Origin: Candidatus Ruthenibacterium merdigallinarum
GTDB taxonomy: Bacteria; Bacillota; Clostridia; Oscillospirales; Ruminococcaceae
Direction: 5' to 3'
DNA: 41,447 nt
NCBI GenBank assembly: GCA_019113785.1
Contig: DXGT01000052.1
Location: forward strand, 1-41,447
A program made the position numbers and the translations under genes. The notes under the pieces are model-generated. The model saw only the letters and a program-made list of their open reading frames with translations, had not been told where the DNA came from and did no database searches. Shown here piece by piece: positions 24,229 through 31,106 of this stretch (within the stretch, counting starts at the first letter, position 1; each line of letters opens with the position of its first letter).

Positions 24229-24802
24229 GGTTCTCTTCTCCTTTTGCAAAAGGCGGCTGCGCCGGCTCCTTCTCGTAGCGCGCCAGCGCCACCGCGCCGT
24301 ACTTGTAGCGTTTTTTCAGCGTCAGCGCGCCGCAGCGCTCGGGCAAAAGCGCGCCGTACTCCGTCTCGGCCATCACCGTGCCGCCGTCGGCCACGACGGC
24401 CTCCACGGCCGCCAGCAGCTGCGCCACGGTGTCCGCGCGGTAGGGCGGGTCCATCAGCACAAGGTCGAAGCGCTTTGCGCAGCGCGCGAGGTACGCCTCG
24501 GCGGGCGTCTCGCACACCTCGGCCTGCCTCTCCAGCTTCGCCGCCTTCAGGTTGGCCCGCACGGCGGCGCAGGCCGCGCGGTCGGCGTCGACAAAAACGC
24601 AGCGCGCCGCGCCGCGGCTGAGCGCCTCGATGCCCAGCTGCCCCGAACCCGCAAACAAATCGAGCACCTGCGCGCCGGGCAGCATAAATTGCAGCGCGCT
24701 GAACATGCCCTCCTTCACGCGGTCGATGGTGGGGCGCGTCACCTGCGCGCCCGCGGGCGCGGTCAGCTTTGTGCCGCGCGCCGTACCTGCGATCACCCGC
24801 AT
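24218..24802 (-). CDS. rsmD: 16S rRNA (guanine-966-N2)-methyltransferase RsmD
   Basis: A 194-aa SAM-dependent enzyme that methylates G966 of 16S rRNA. RVIAGTARGTKL at the N-terminus, TRPTIDRVKEGMF (22-34), the SAM-binding LDLFAGSGQLGIEALSRGA (47-65) and the catalytic DPPY (118-121) are diagnostic. The ATG at 24802 is nine bases from AAAGGA; the ATG at 24808 is too close to it. In B. subtilis the homologue ylbH is followed by coaD; here coaD is absent and a coiled-coil gene follows. Confidence 0.95.
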   Translation of the reverse strand: MRVIAGTARGTKLTAPAGAQVTRPTIDRVKEGMFSALQFMLPGAQVLDLFAGSGQLGIEALSRGAARCVFVDADRAACAAVRANLKAAKLERQAEVCETPAEAYLARCAKRFDLVLMDPPYRADTVAQLLAAVEAVVADGGTVMAETEYGALLPERCGALTLKKRYKYGAVALARYEKEPAQPPFAKGEENHDD

Positions 24803-24820
24803 CGGCATCCGTCCTTTCCC

Positions 24821-24839
24821 GGCCGGGAAGCGCCCGGCC
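24821..24839 (-). other. Hairpin at the 5' end of the rsmD mRNA
   Basis: GGCCGGG-aagcg-CCCGGCC, a perfect 7-bp stem, lies between the predicted transcription start (about 24843) and the AAAGGA RBS (24817-24812). It would form the extreme 5' end of the transcript, so it may stabilise the mRNA or influence ribosome access. Confidence 0.5.
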
Positions 24840-24849
24840 CGTCCCCCTC

Positions 24850-24879
24850 ATTATGGCGCATGATGCGCCGGATTGTCAA
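24850..24879 (-). promoter_or_regulatory. Promoter of rsmD with a 7-1-7 palindrome in its spacer
   Basis: Minus strand TTGACA (24879-24874) overlaps the uvrC stop codon. An 18-bp spacer leads to CATAAT (24855-24850). GGCGCATGATGCGCC (24855-24869), a perfect 7-1-7 palindrome, fills the spacer and touches the -10. It looks like an operator; as RNA it would be a small hairpin without a U-run. Confidence 0.75.
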
Positions 24880-26726
24880 CCCTTGTCCGCGCCCGGCGCG
24901 GCCGGGCCGTGGAAATAGCGGTGCACATTGCGCGCCGCAAGGCGCGAGACGCCCTTCGCCGCCGCCAGCTGGGCCTCCGACGCCTCGCGCACGGCCGCCA
25001 CCGTTTTGAAGTGCGCCAAAAGCGCGCGGCTCGTGGCCGGGCCCACGCCGGGCACGCCCTCGAGCGTCGAGGAGTACGAGCGGCCCTTTTGCAGCCGCCG
25101 GCGGTAATCGTTCGCCCAGCGGTGCGCCTCGTCCTGGATGTTCGAGATGAACGTGAACGGCCCGCGGTGCGCGGCCAGCGCGATCTCGCGCCCGTCGCCG
25201 TCGATGAGCCCGCGCGTGCGGTGGCGGTCGTCCTTTACCATGCCCAGCAGCGGCACGTCCGCAAACGGCGTGCCCGCCAGCACCGCGCGCACCGCGCTCA
25301 CCTGCCCGCGGCCGCCGTCCAGCAAAATCAGGTCCGGCTTTGTGCCGAACTGGCCCTTCGCGCCGTCCATATATTCGCGCACGCGCCGGCCCAGCGTCTC
25401 GGCCATCGAGGCGTAGTCGTCCGTGCCGGGGACGGTTTTCATTTTATAGCGGCGGTAGCCCGCCTTCTTGGGCCGGCCGTCCTCGAACACGACCATGCCC
25501 GCGACGCTCGTGCCGTCGCCCCAGTTCGAGATGTCGTACGCCTCGATGTTGCGCGGCAGCTTTTCCAGGCCCAGCAGCCCGCCCAGCTCGTCCATCCAGC
25601 GCTCCTCGCGGCTGGTGCGGCCGCTCTCGCGCGCGAGGCGCTCGAACGCGTTCGTGCGCGCCATCTCCACGAGCTTGGCCGTGTCGCCGCGCTGCGGCAC
25701 ATAAAACTGCACCTTCGCGCCGCGCACCTCGCCCAAAAGCCGCGCGAGGTCGGCGTCGCCGGCGGGCAGCGCGTCCACGGCGATGCTCTTTGGGATGAAC
25801 TCCTCGTCCTCGAGATAATAGCGCGGCAGAAATTCGTCGCGCACGGCGGCGACGTCGCCCGTGCCGCGGAACAGAAATTCGCGCTTGTCGCACAGCCGCC
25901 CCTCGCGAAAGCGCAGGATGGCCGCGCACACGGCGTCCTGCGCGCCGGCGAAAGCGATGACGTCCTGCTCGTCCACGCTGCTGCGCACAACTTTCTGCCC
26001 GCGGCTGACCTTCTCGATGGCGGCGATCTGGTCGCGGATGAGGGCCGCGCGCTCGAACTCGAGCCGCTCGGCGGCCTGCTGCATGCGCGCGCGCAGGATG
26101 TCCAGCATCTCGGCCTGCCCGCGGCGGATCAGGTGCAGCGCGCTGTCCACGGCCTCGCGGTACTGCGCTTCGCTCACCTTGCCCGAGCACACAGCCATGC
26201 ACTTGCCGATGTGGGCGTTCAGGCAGGGCCGGCCCTTGCCGATGTCGCGCGGGAACACCTTGCCGCAGCGCGGCAGGCGGAACACGTCGCACGCGGTCTC
26301 CACCATTTCGCGCACGGCGAAGCTGGAGGTGTACGGGCCGATGTACTCGGCGTTTTCGTCGTCCTTTTGCAGCGCCGCCGAGATGCGCGGCCAGCCCTCG
26401 TGCGAGACCTTGACGTAGCTGTAGCCCTTGTCGTCCTTCAAAAGGATGTTGTATTTCGGCTTGTGCTGCTTGATCTGGCTGCACTCGAGCACCAGCGCCT
26501 CGAACTCGCTCTGCGTGACGATGACGTCAAAGTCGAACGCGCTCTGGATCATCTTCGTGACCTTGGCGTCGTGCGGCACGCCCTCGCGGAAATACTGCGA
26601 CACGCGCGTGCGCAGGCGCTTGGCCTTGCCGATATAGATGATCTGCCCCGTTTTGTCGCGGATGATGTACACCCCCGGCAAAAGCGGCAGCAGCATCGCC
26701 TTTTTCCAAAGCTCGAACTTCGTCAA
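24876..26726 (-). CDS. uvrC: Excinuclease ABC subunit C
   Basis: A 616-aa nuclease making both incisions in nucleotide-excision repair. GIY-YIG domain: PGVYIIRDKTGQIIYIGKAK (17-36). A Cys-rich segment (CDVFRLPRCG, GRPCLNAHIGKCMAVCSG) matches the UvrC Fe-S region. A UVR segment for UvrB contact (RLEFERAALIRDQIAAIE) follows, then the RNase H-like domain (AYDISNWGDGTSVAGMVVFE, KTVPGTDDYASM) and tandem HhH (LEGVPGVGPATSRALLAHFK). No ATG fits well. I chose TTG 26726, ten bases after GGGGAGG, because it gives the usual length ahead of PGVY; ATG 26696 is the alternative. Confidence 0.93.
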   Translation of the reverse strand: MTKFELWKKAMLLPLLPGVYIIRDKTGQIIYIGKAKRLRTRVSQYFREGVPHDAKVTKMIQSAFDFDVIVTQSEFEALVLECSQIKQHKPKYNILLKDDKGYSYVKVSHEGWPRISAALQKDDENAEYIGPYTSSFAVREMVETACDVFRLPRCGKVFPRDIGKGRPCLNAHIGKCMAVCSGKVSEAQYREAVDSALHLIRRGQAEMLDILRARMQQAAERLEFERAALIRDQIAAIEKVSRGQKVVRSSVDEQDVIAFAGAQDAVCAAILRFREGRLCDKREFLFRGTGDVAAVRDEFLPRYYLEDEEFIPKSIAVDALPAGDADLARLLGEVRGAKVQFYVPQRGDTAKLVEMARTNAFERLARESGRTSREERWMDELGGLLGLEKLPRNIEAYDISNWGDGTSVAGMVVFEDGRPKKAGYRRYKMKTVPGTDDYASMAETLGRRVREYMDGAKGQFGTKPDLILLDGGRGQVSAVRAVLAGTPFADVPLLGMVKDDRHRTRGLIDGDGREIALAAHRGPFTFISNIQDEAHRWANDYRRRLQKGRSYSSTLEGVPGVGPATSRALLAHFKTVAAVREASEAQLAAAKGVSRLAARNVHRYFHGPAAPGADKG

Positions 26727-26761
26727 AGCGCAGCGTCCTCCCCGGTGGAAAAATTTTTTCT

Positions 26762-26805
26762 GAAAATGAAATGTGCGCCGCCCTTTTTTGCAAAGAGCAG
26801 CGCAC
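26762..26805 (-). terminator. Terminator after HPr
   Basis: Minus strand GTGCGCTGCTC pairs with GGGCGGCGCAC (11 pairs, two G-U), with a loop TTTGCAAAAAA that can close further, then ATTTCATTTTC. It lies 19 nt after the HPr stop and upstream of the uvrC RBS. Confidence 0.6.
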
Positions 26806-26823
26806 GCAGGAAAGCGGGATCGA

Positions 26824-27087
26824 TTATTCGCTGAAGCCGGAGTTGACCAGCTTGATGAGGCCCTCGACCGCAGCCTGCTCGTCAGGACCATCGGCGATGA
26901 TGCGAATGGTGGTACCGCCGACAATGCCCAGCGACAGAACGCCCAGCAGGCTCTTCGCGTTCACGCGGCGCTCCTCCTTCTCGACCCAGATGGAAGATTT
27001 GAACTCGTTCGCCTTCTGGATGAAGAACGTGGCGGGGCGGGCGTGAAGACCGACCTGATTCTCAACAGTAACTTCTTTCACAAACAT
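26824..27087 (-). CDS. ptsH: HPr-family phosphocarrier protein
   Basis: An 87-aa PTS phosphocarrier: MFVKEVTVENQVGLHARPAT places the EI/EII phosphorylation site at His15, and RRVNAKSLLGVLSLGI places the HPr-kinase site at Ser46, both at standard positions. HPr relays phosphate from PEP-phosphorylated enzyme I to sugar permeases; Ser46-P HPr is the CcpA co-effector in Firmicutes. No ptsI is nearby, common for Clostridia. It has its own promoter and terminator. A Crh role is unlikely because His15 is kept. Confidence 0.93.
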   Translation of the reverse strand: MFVKEVTVENQVGLHARPATFFIQKANEFKSSIWVEKEERRVNAKSLLGVLSLGIVGGTTIRIIADGPDEQAAVEGLIKLVNSGFSE

Positions 27088-27133
27088 AACAAACGCTCCT
27101 AAACAGTTAATATGTGTGTGCCTTTGCGTCTAT

Positions 27134-27161
27134 TTTATACCCCGCAGCCGCCTCTCGTCAA
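27134..27161 (-). promoter_or_regulatory. Promoter of the HPr gene
   Basis: Minus strand TTGACG (27161-27156), a 16-bp spacer, TATAAA (27139-27134), followed by a leader of about 40 nt with AGGAG eight bases before the ATG. Confidence 0.82.
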
Positions 27162-27294
27162 ATGCTTTTCGCGTATTTTGCACATTTTCCACAAAACGTC
27201 ACAACTTTTGGGAAACTTTCTTTTGCGGTTTGTGGGTTTTTACCAATTAGTTTTCCACTTCATCGTAAAGACATACAAAAAATCGTGCGGAATC
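27162..27294. other. AT-rich intergenic segment between trmD and the HPr promoter
   Basis: This 133-bp stretch is strikingly AT-rich for the window. It contains TTTTCCACA (27189-27197), an exact match to the DnaA-box form TTWTNCACA, a near match TTTTCCACT (27251-27259), and homopolymer A/T runs. No gene is seen. Confidence 0.4.
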
Positions 27295-27305
27295 TTATCG
27301 ATTTT
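27275..27305 (-). terminator. Weak terminator candidate at the end of trmD
   Basis: Minus strand AAAATCG-ataagattccgca-CGATTTT followed by TT; the 7-bp AT-rich stem spans the trmD TAA stop. Stem stability is low but the U-run is clear. Confidence 0.4.
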
Positions 27306-28026
27306 CTCCATTGACATCTTCGCCGGCGCCTGTATAGGCCTCGTACAGGTCGGGCCGGCGCTCGGCCGTGCGCGCGAGGGCCTGCTCCTTGCGCCAGCGG
27401 GCGATCTTCGCGTGGTCGCCGCTGAGCAGCACGCCCGGCACGCGCATGCCGTGCCAGGCCTCGGGGCGCGTGTACTGCGGGTACTCCAAAAGCCCGCTGT
27501 AATAGCTCTCGTCCTCGTAGCCCGCGGCGCTGCTGAGCACGCCCGGGCACAGGCGGAACACGCTGTCGGCCACCACCAGCGCGCCCAGCTCGCCGCCGGT
27601 GAGCACGTAGTCGCCGATGCTGATCTCCTCGTCGGCCAGCGCCTCGATCACGCGCTCGTCCACGCCCTCGTAGTGCCCGCACACCAAAAGCAGGCTTTTT
27701 TTCTGCGCCAGCTGCTTGCAGCGCTCCTGCGTGAGGGTGCGCCCGCCCGCCGTGAGGAACACCACGTGCGGGCGGCCGAAGCCCGCGTCCTCGATCTGGC
27801 GCATGGCCTCGACGCAGCAATCGTAAATGGGCTGGGCCTGCATGATCATGCCCTGCCCGCCGCCGTAGGGGTAGTCGTCCACCTGGCGCTGCTTGCTGAG
27901 GGTGTAATCGCGGATCTGGTGGCACCGGAAATGGATGAGCCCGCGGCGCGCTGCGCGGCCGATGACGCTCTCGCTCAGAACGCGCTCGCACATCTCGGGG
28001 AACAGGGTGGCAATGTCGATCCTCAT
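27295..28026 (-). CDS. trmD: tRNA (guanine-37-N1)-methyltransferase TrmD
   Basis: A 243-aa SPOUT enzyme that makes m1G37 and so prevents +1 frameshifting. [63 protein letters not shown] and [14 protein letters not shown] match the trefoil-knot and C-terminal tRNA-binding domains. The ATG at 28026 overlaps the rimM stop (ATGA). The usual downstream rplS is not present; the HPr gene follows after an AT-rich gap. Confidence 0.97.
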   Translation of the reverse strand: MRIDIATLFPEMCERVLSESVIGRAARRGLIHFRCHQIRDYTLSKQRQVDDYPYGGGQGMIMQAQPIYDCCVEAMRQIEDAGFGRPHVVFLTAGGRTLTQERCKQLAQKKSLLLVCGHYEGVDERVIEALADEEISIGDYVLTGGELGALVVADSVFRLCPGVLSSAAGYEDESYYSGLLEYPQYTRPEAWHGMRVPGVLLSGDHAKIARWRKEQALARTAERRPDLYEAYTGAGEDVNGENR

Positions 28027-28550
28027 GCTTCGTCACCGTTTTCCATCGGCGTGAACATACCGGGGATGGGCCGCACGCGCACCTCGCCCGCGGCCGGGTC
28101 CAGCGAGACGAGGAACTCATCCACCGCGGGGAACAGATGCTCGCCGCCCTTGCCGCGCACGGTGTAGATGTCGCACGCCGCCGGGTGCGTGATGTTCACG
28201 ATCTCGCCGTACTCCTCGCCCGTGTCGGCGTCCAGCACGCGGCAGCCCAGCACGTCCTGCACAAAATAGCGCCCCTCGGGCAGCTGCACGTCCTCGCGGT
28301 CGAAATACGCCACGCGGCGCACATAGCTGCGCGCGGCGTCGAGCGAGTCCACGCCGTCGAGGCGCACGATGCACATGCCCTTATGCGGGCGCACGCTGAC
28401 CAGCCGCACCGCGCGCCCGCCGTCGGGCGAAAGATACAGCCGGGGCAGCAAGGCGATCAGCTCGGGGCCGTCGCTCCACGGGTACAGCTTCAGCTCGCCC
28501 GTCACGCCGTGTGTGGTGACGAACTCGCCCGCCTCCAGATACCGTTTCAT
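28023..28550 (-). CDS. rimM: Ribosome maturation factor RimM
   Basis: A 175-aa 30S assembly factor that binds S19. It has an N-terminal RimM domain ([20 protein letters not shown], about 8-27) and a C-terminal PRC barrel ([20 protein letters not shown], then [14 protein letters not shown]). ATG 28550 follows AAGGGAGAG. It overlaps trmD, the conserved pair. Upstream, where rpsP and a KH-domain gene are common, this genome has a pentapeptide-repeat gene. Confidence 0.95.
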   Translation of the reverse strand: MKRYLEAGEFVTTHGVTGELKLYPWSDGPELIALLPRLYLSPDGGRAVRLVSVRPHKGMCIVRLDGVDSLDAARSYVRRVAYFDREDVQLPEGRYFVQDVLGCRVLDADTGEEYGEIVNITHPAACDIYTVRGKGGEHLFPAVDEFLVSLDPAAGEVRVRPIPGMFTPMENGDEA

Positions 28551-28607
28551 AGCGTCTCTCCCTTGTCGTTTTTTGTCGTTTGTGTATATCTTCCCGTCGT
28601 TCGTTTT

Positions 28608-29255
28608 TCAGCGGATGACGACGCCCAGCAGCTTTGCCAGCTCGCACGCCTGCGCCGGCGTGACGACGGCGCCGCGCACCTCGCCGCCCGCAAGGCGCAC
28701 GCCGGCGATCTCGCACTCCGTCAGGTCCTGCCCGGCCAGGGACGTGCCCAGCAGGTCGGCCCCGGACAGGTCGCACGCGTGCAGCCGCCACGCGCCGCGC
28801 GCGCGCAGCGCGCCCAGCGACGCCTCGCGCAGGCGCACACCGTCAAACAGCACCGCGCGCACGCTCGCCTCGGCGAACACCGCCCCCGCGGCCTCGCACG
28901 CGTGCAGCGCAACGTCGCGCAGCGACGCGCCGGCGAACACGGCGCCCTCCATTTTGCACTGCTCGAAGCGGCAGCGGTGCAGCGCCGCGTCCGCAAAGCG
29001 CGCGCCGGACAGCTCGCACCGCTCGAACACGCAGTCGCGGAAATAGCTGTTCGACAGCTGTGCGCCCGTCAGCCGGCAGCCGGAAAAACGGCAGCCGAAG
29101 AACTCCGCCTGCGCCGCCTGCGCGCCCGGGGCGCTTTGGCCCGAAAAGACGAGCCCCTCGGCCGGCTGCGCGCACGCGCCGGCAAGCGCCGCCAAAAGAT
29201 CGCCGCCCGGCGCGAGCGGCCCGCCCATTTCAGGCGGCGCGATGCGCATCGCCAT
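28608..29255 (-). CDS. Pentapeptide-repeat protein
   Basis: A 215-aa protein whose residues from about 50 to 200 consist of five-residue A(D/N/x)LxX-type repeats (FFGCRFSGCRLTGAQLSNSY, CDLSGADLLGTSLAGQDL), expected to form a right-handed quadrilateral beta-helix. Many Cys residues occupy repeat positions. The family (COG1357 type) includes gyrase-protecting proteins but most members are uncharacterised, so I assign no function. ATG 29255 has AAGGGGGGCGGG upstream. The 57-nt gap to rimM is A-rich without a hairpin, so it is probably co-transcribed with rimM-trmD. A strong terminator lies upstream. Confidence 0.85.
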   Translation of the reverse strand: MAMRIAPPEMGGPLAPGGDLLAALAGACAQPAEGLVFSGQSAPGAQAAQAEFFGCRFSGCRLTGAQLSNSYFRDCVFERCELSGARFADAALHRCRFEQCKMEGAVFAGASLRDVALHACEAAGAVFAEASVRAVLFDGVRLREASLGALRARGAWRLHACDLSGADLLGTSLAGQDLTECEIAGVRLAGGEVRGAVVTPAQACELAKLLGVVIR

Positions 29256-29275
29256 GCGCCCGCCCCCCTTCACTC

Positions 29276-29311
29276 AAAAAGCGAGCCGGACGCGCACGGC
29301 GCCCGGCTCGC
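29276..29311 (-). terminator. Intrinsic terminator after the 45-aa membrane protein
   Basis: Minus strand GCGAGCCGG (29311-29303), a 13-nt loop with possible inner pairing, CCGGCTCGC (29289-29281), then five T (29280-29276). A perfect 9-bp stem. Confidence 0.85.
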
Positions 29312-29335
29312 GGCTCTCTCTGTGTGTGAAAGCCC

Positions 29336-29473
29336 TCAGCGCACCCGCGGACGGGGATGACGGCGGGTGAACACCCAGCCGATGGCGCTGAACACGATGG
29401 CCGTGATCGACACGGCGGCGCCCACGGCGCCCAGGATGAAGCCGACGAGGCTGAACGCGTTGCCTTTTTTCAT
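29336..29473 (-). CDS. 45-aa single-span membrane protein
   Basis: A small ORF with complete signals: GGGAG nine bases before ATG 29473, a 45-codon frame and TGA at 29338-29336, then a strong terminator 25 nt later. The product starts MKKGNAFSLVGFILGAVG, continues with a hydrophobic stretch (about residues 8-34, Gly/Ala/Val/Ile-rich, ending IGWVF) and finishes with a very basic tail TRRHPRPRVR. This is a typical N-out or N-in single-pass miniprotein; small Gly-rich membrane proteins of this sort are frequently missed in Clostridia. Function unknown. An upstream TATAAT promoter implies a leader of about 150 nt. Confidence 0.75.
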   Translation of the reverse strand: MKKGNAFSLVGFILGAVGAAVSITAIVFSAIGWVFTRRHPRPRVR

Positions 29474-29631
29474 AAGCCCATACTCCCTTGCAAAATGTCG
29501 CTTCCCACAGCGGGCGCCGGGCCCGCTGCGCTTACAGTACGCTCTGTGCGCAAAGTGCGCCGTCCGCCGCCGGCTCCGACGGGCCGAGCGGCCGGGCGCA
29601 CGCTTTGCGGGCGCGTACCCGCTTTGTTTCC

Positions 29632-29660
29632 ATTATATCGTGTTTTTCAACGAAACACAA
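29632..29660 (-). promoter_or_regulatory. Probable promoter of the 45-aa membrane protein
   Basis: Minus strand TATAAT (29637-29632) with a moderate -35 TTGTGT (29660-29655) at a 17-bp spacing, just past the lipoprotein stop. From here to the start at 29473 there are about 150 nt of GC-rich leader with a GCGGGC/GCCCGC hairpin (29517-29533). Confidence 0.55.
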
Positions 29661-29679
29661 GTGCAGGTTTTGCCCCGGC

Positions 29680-30495
29680 TCAATAGGCCTTGTAGCGGAA
29701 CGTCAGCGCGCCTGTCGTCTCTTTGGGGCTGACAAAGCCCGCTTCGAGCTGCACGCCCGTCTGGTGCCAGCCGCCGAACGCGAACGCCTGCTCCGGCAGC
29801 GCGCCCTCGGCGCTCTCGCCCTCCCCGGGCGCGCGAACGGCCGTCAGGGCCACCGTCCCGCCCGTCATCTCGTCCTCCGCCTGCTCGCCCGTAAGGTATT
29901 CCACGGCGGCCGGCCAGGACCAGGCCATCTCAATCAGGCCGTCTCCCTCTTCGCCCGGGTCGATGGTGAGAAACGGCGCGGCCTGTTCTTCAAACGGCGT
30001 GTCCTGCCCCGTGCCGCCGTTGGCCCAGCCGGACGCCATCCGCACGCAGTACATCTCGCCGTCGGTCTCCACGCTGCCCACGTTGTAGCAGGCCGACATC
30101 TCGGATTCCGCCAGGCCCACGGCGAAGCGCAGCTCGTCGTCCCACTGCGGGAACAGCGCCACCATGTTGTCCTCGTTCGGCTCAAAATACCACACGCCGC
30201 CGCTGCCCTGCCCGGGAACGGCCCCCAGCGCCTGCCAGAGCTGCGCGGCCTCCTCGTCCGAAAGGGCGCGCCACTGCGCGGCCTCCGATGCGCCGGACGC
30301 ATCGCTTTGCGAAGCGGACGCGGGCGGTGCGGGCTCGGACGCGCCGGACGTGGAAACCGCGGGCGCAGAAGATACAGAGGATGCCGAGGCGGGTTCGCTC
30401 TGCGCGCCGTCCGTGCCGGCGGGCTGCGCCGCACAGCCCGCCAAAAGCGCCGCCGCCAGCGCGGCGGCAAGCCATCGGGTCTTTTTCGTGCTCAT
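29680..30495 (-). CDS. Lipoprotein of unknown function
   Basis: A 271-aa secreted lipoprotein. The signal peptide MSTKKTRWLAAALAAALLAG ends at a lipobox with Cys21. A Ser/Ala/Pro-rich low-complexity linker follows (about 22-85), then a folded acidic domain of about 185 residues with many Trp and Phe (GGVWYFEPNEDNMVALFPQW, GLIEMAWSWPAAVEYLTG). I do not recognise the domain. ATG 30495 follows AAGGAGG nine bases upstream. It lies 65 nt after ppa on the same strand. No terminator is evident before the next promoter. Confidence 0.85.
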   Translation of the reverse strand: MSTKKTRWLAAALAAALLAGCAAQPAGTDGAQSEPASASSVSSAPAVSTSGASEPAPPASASQSDASGASEAAQWRALSDEEAAQLWQALGAVPGQGSGGVWYFEPNEDNMVALFPQWDDELRFAVGLAESEMSACYNVGSVETDGEMYCVRMASGWANGGTGQDTPFEEQAAPFLTIDPGEEGDGLIEMAWSWPAAVEYLTGEQAEDEMTGGTVALTAVRAPGEGESAEGALPEQAFAFGGWHQTGVQLEAGFVSPKETTGALTFRYKAY

Positions 30496-30560
30496 GCGGG
30501 AGACCTCCTTTTTTTGATTTGGATTCAGAAACGTCTTTTGCCGCCGGCGCGCCCGGCGCC

Positions 30561-31094
30561 TCAGCGGCAGAATTTTTCGATGTAGGCCTCGAGGCACGTG
30601 CGGATGATTTCGCGCGCCGCCTCAGGGCCGCGCTCTTCGTCCACCACGGTCTGCTTGCCCTCCAGGTTTTTGTACACGCTGAAAAAGTGGCGCATCTCGC
30701 TGAAGATGTGCGCGGGCAGCTGCTGGATGTCGGTGTAGGTATTGTACACGGGGTCGTTGAACGGGATGGCGATGATCTTCTCATCGAGCCGCCCCTGGTC
30801 GCGCATGGTGATGACGCCGATGGGATAGCACCGCACAAGGCTGAGCGGCATCAGCGTCTCGCTGCACAGCACCAGCACGTCCAGCGGGTCGCCGTCGTCG
30901 GCGAACGTGCGCGGGATCAGCCCGTAGTTCGCGGGGTAGTGGGTGGAGGTGTAGAGGATGCGGTCCAGAATGAGATGGCCCGTCTCCTTGTCCAGTTCAT
31001 ACTTTTTCTTCGAGCCCTTCTCGATCTCGATCACGGCGATAAAATCGTCCGGTGTGATGCGCGAAGGGCTGATGTCGTGCCAGATGTTTGCCAT
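30561..31094 (-). CDS. ppa: Inorganic pyrophosphatase (family I)
   Basis: A 177-aa soluble enzyme that hydrolyses pyrophosphate and so pulls biosynthetic reactions forward. The signature DDGDPLDVLVL (66-76, with the metal-binding aspartates of DGDPxD) and YPANYGLIPRT (53-63) are intact. ATG 31094 has GGAG eight bases upstream; the preceding PHP gene ends 12 nt earlier. Family I enzymes are less common in Firmicutes than family II (PpaC), so the family call comes from the motif and not from taxonomy. Confidence 0.95.
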   Translation of the reverse strand: MANIWHDISPSRITPDDFIAVIEIEKGSKKKYELDKETGHLILDRILYTSTHYPANYGLIPRTFADDGDPLDVLVLCSETLMPLSLVRCYPIGVITMRDQGRLDEKIIAIPFNDPVYNTYTDIQQLPAHIFSEMRHFFSVYKNLEGKQTVVDEERGPEAAREIIRTCLEAYIEKFCR

Positions 31095-31106
31095 GTGGTT
31101 CTCCTT

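Noticed and set aside
26824-27087. Possible Crh instead of HPr
   Set aside because: His15 is present in GLHARPAT; Crh lacks this histidine.
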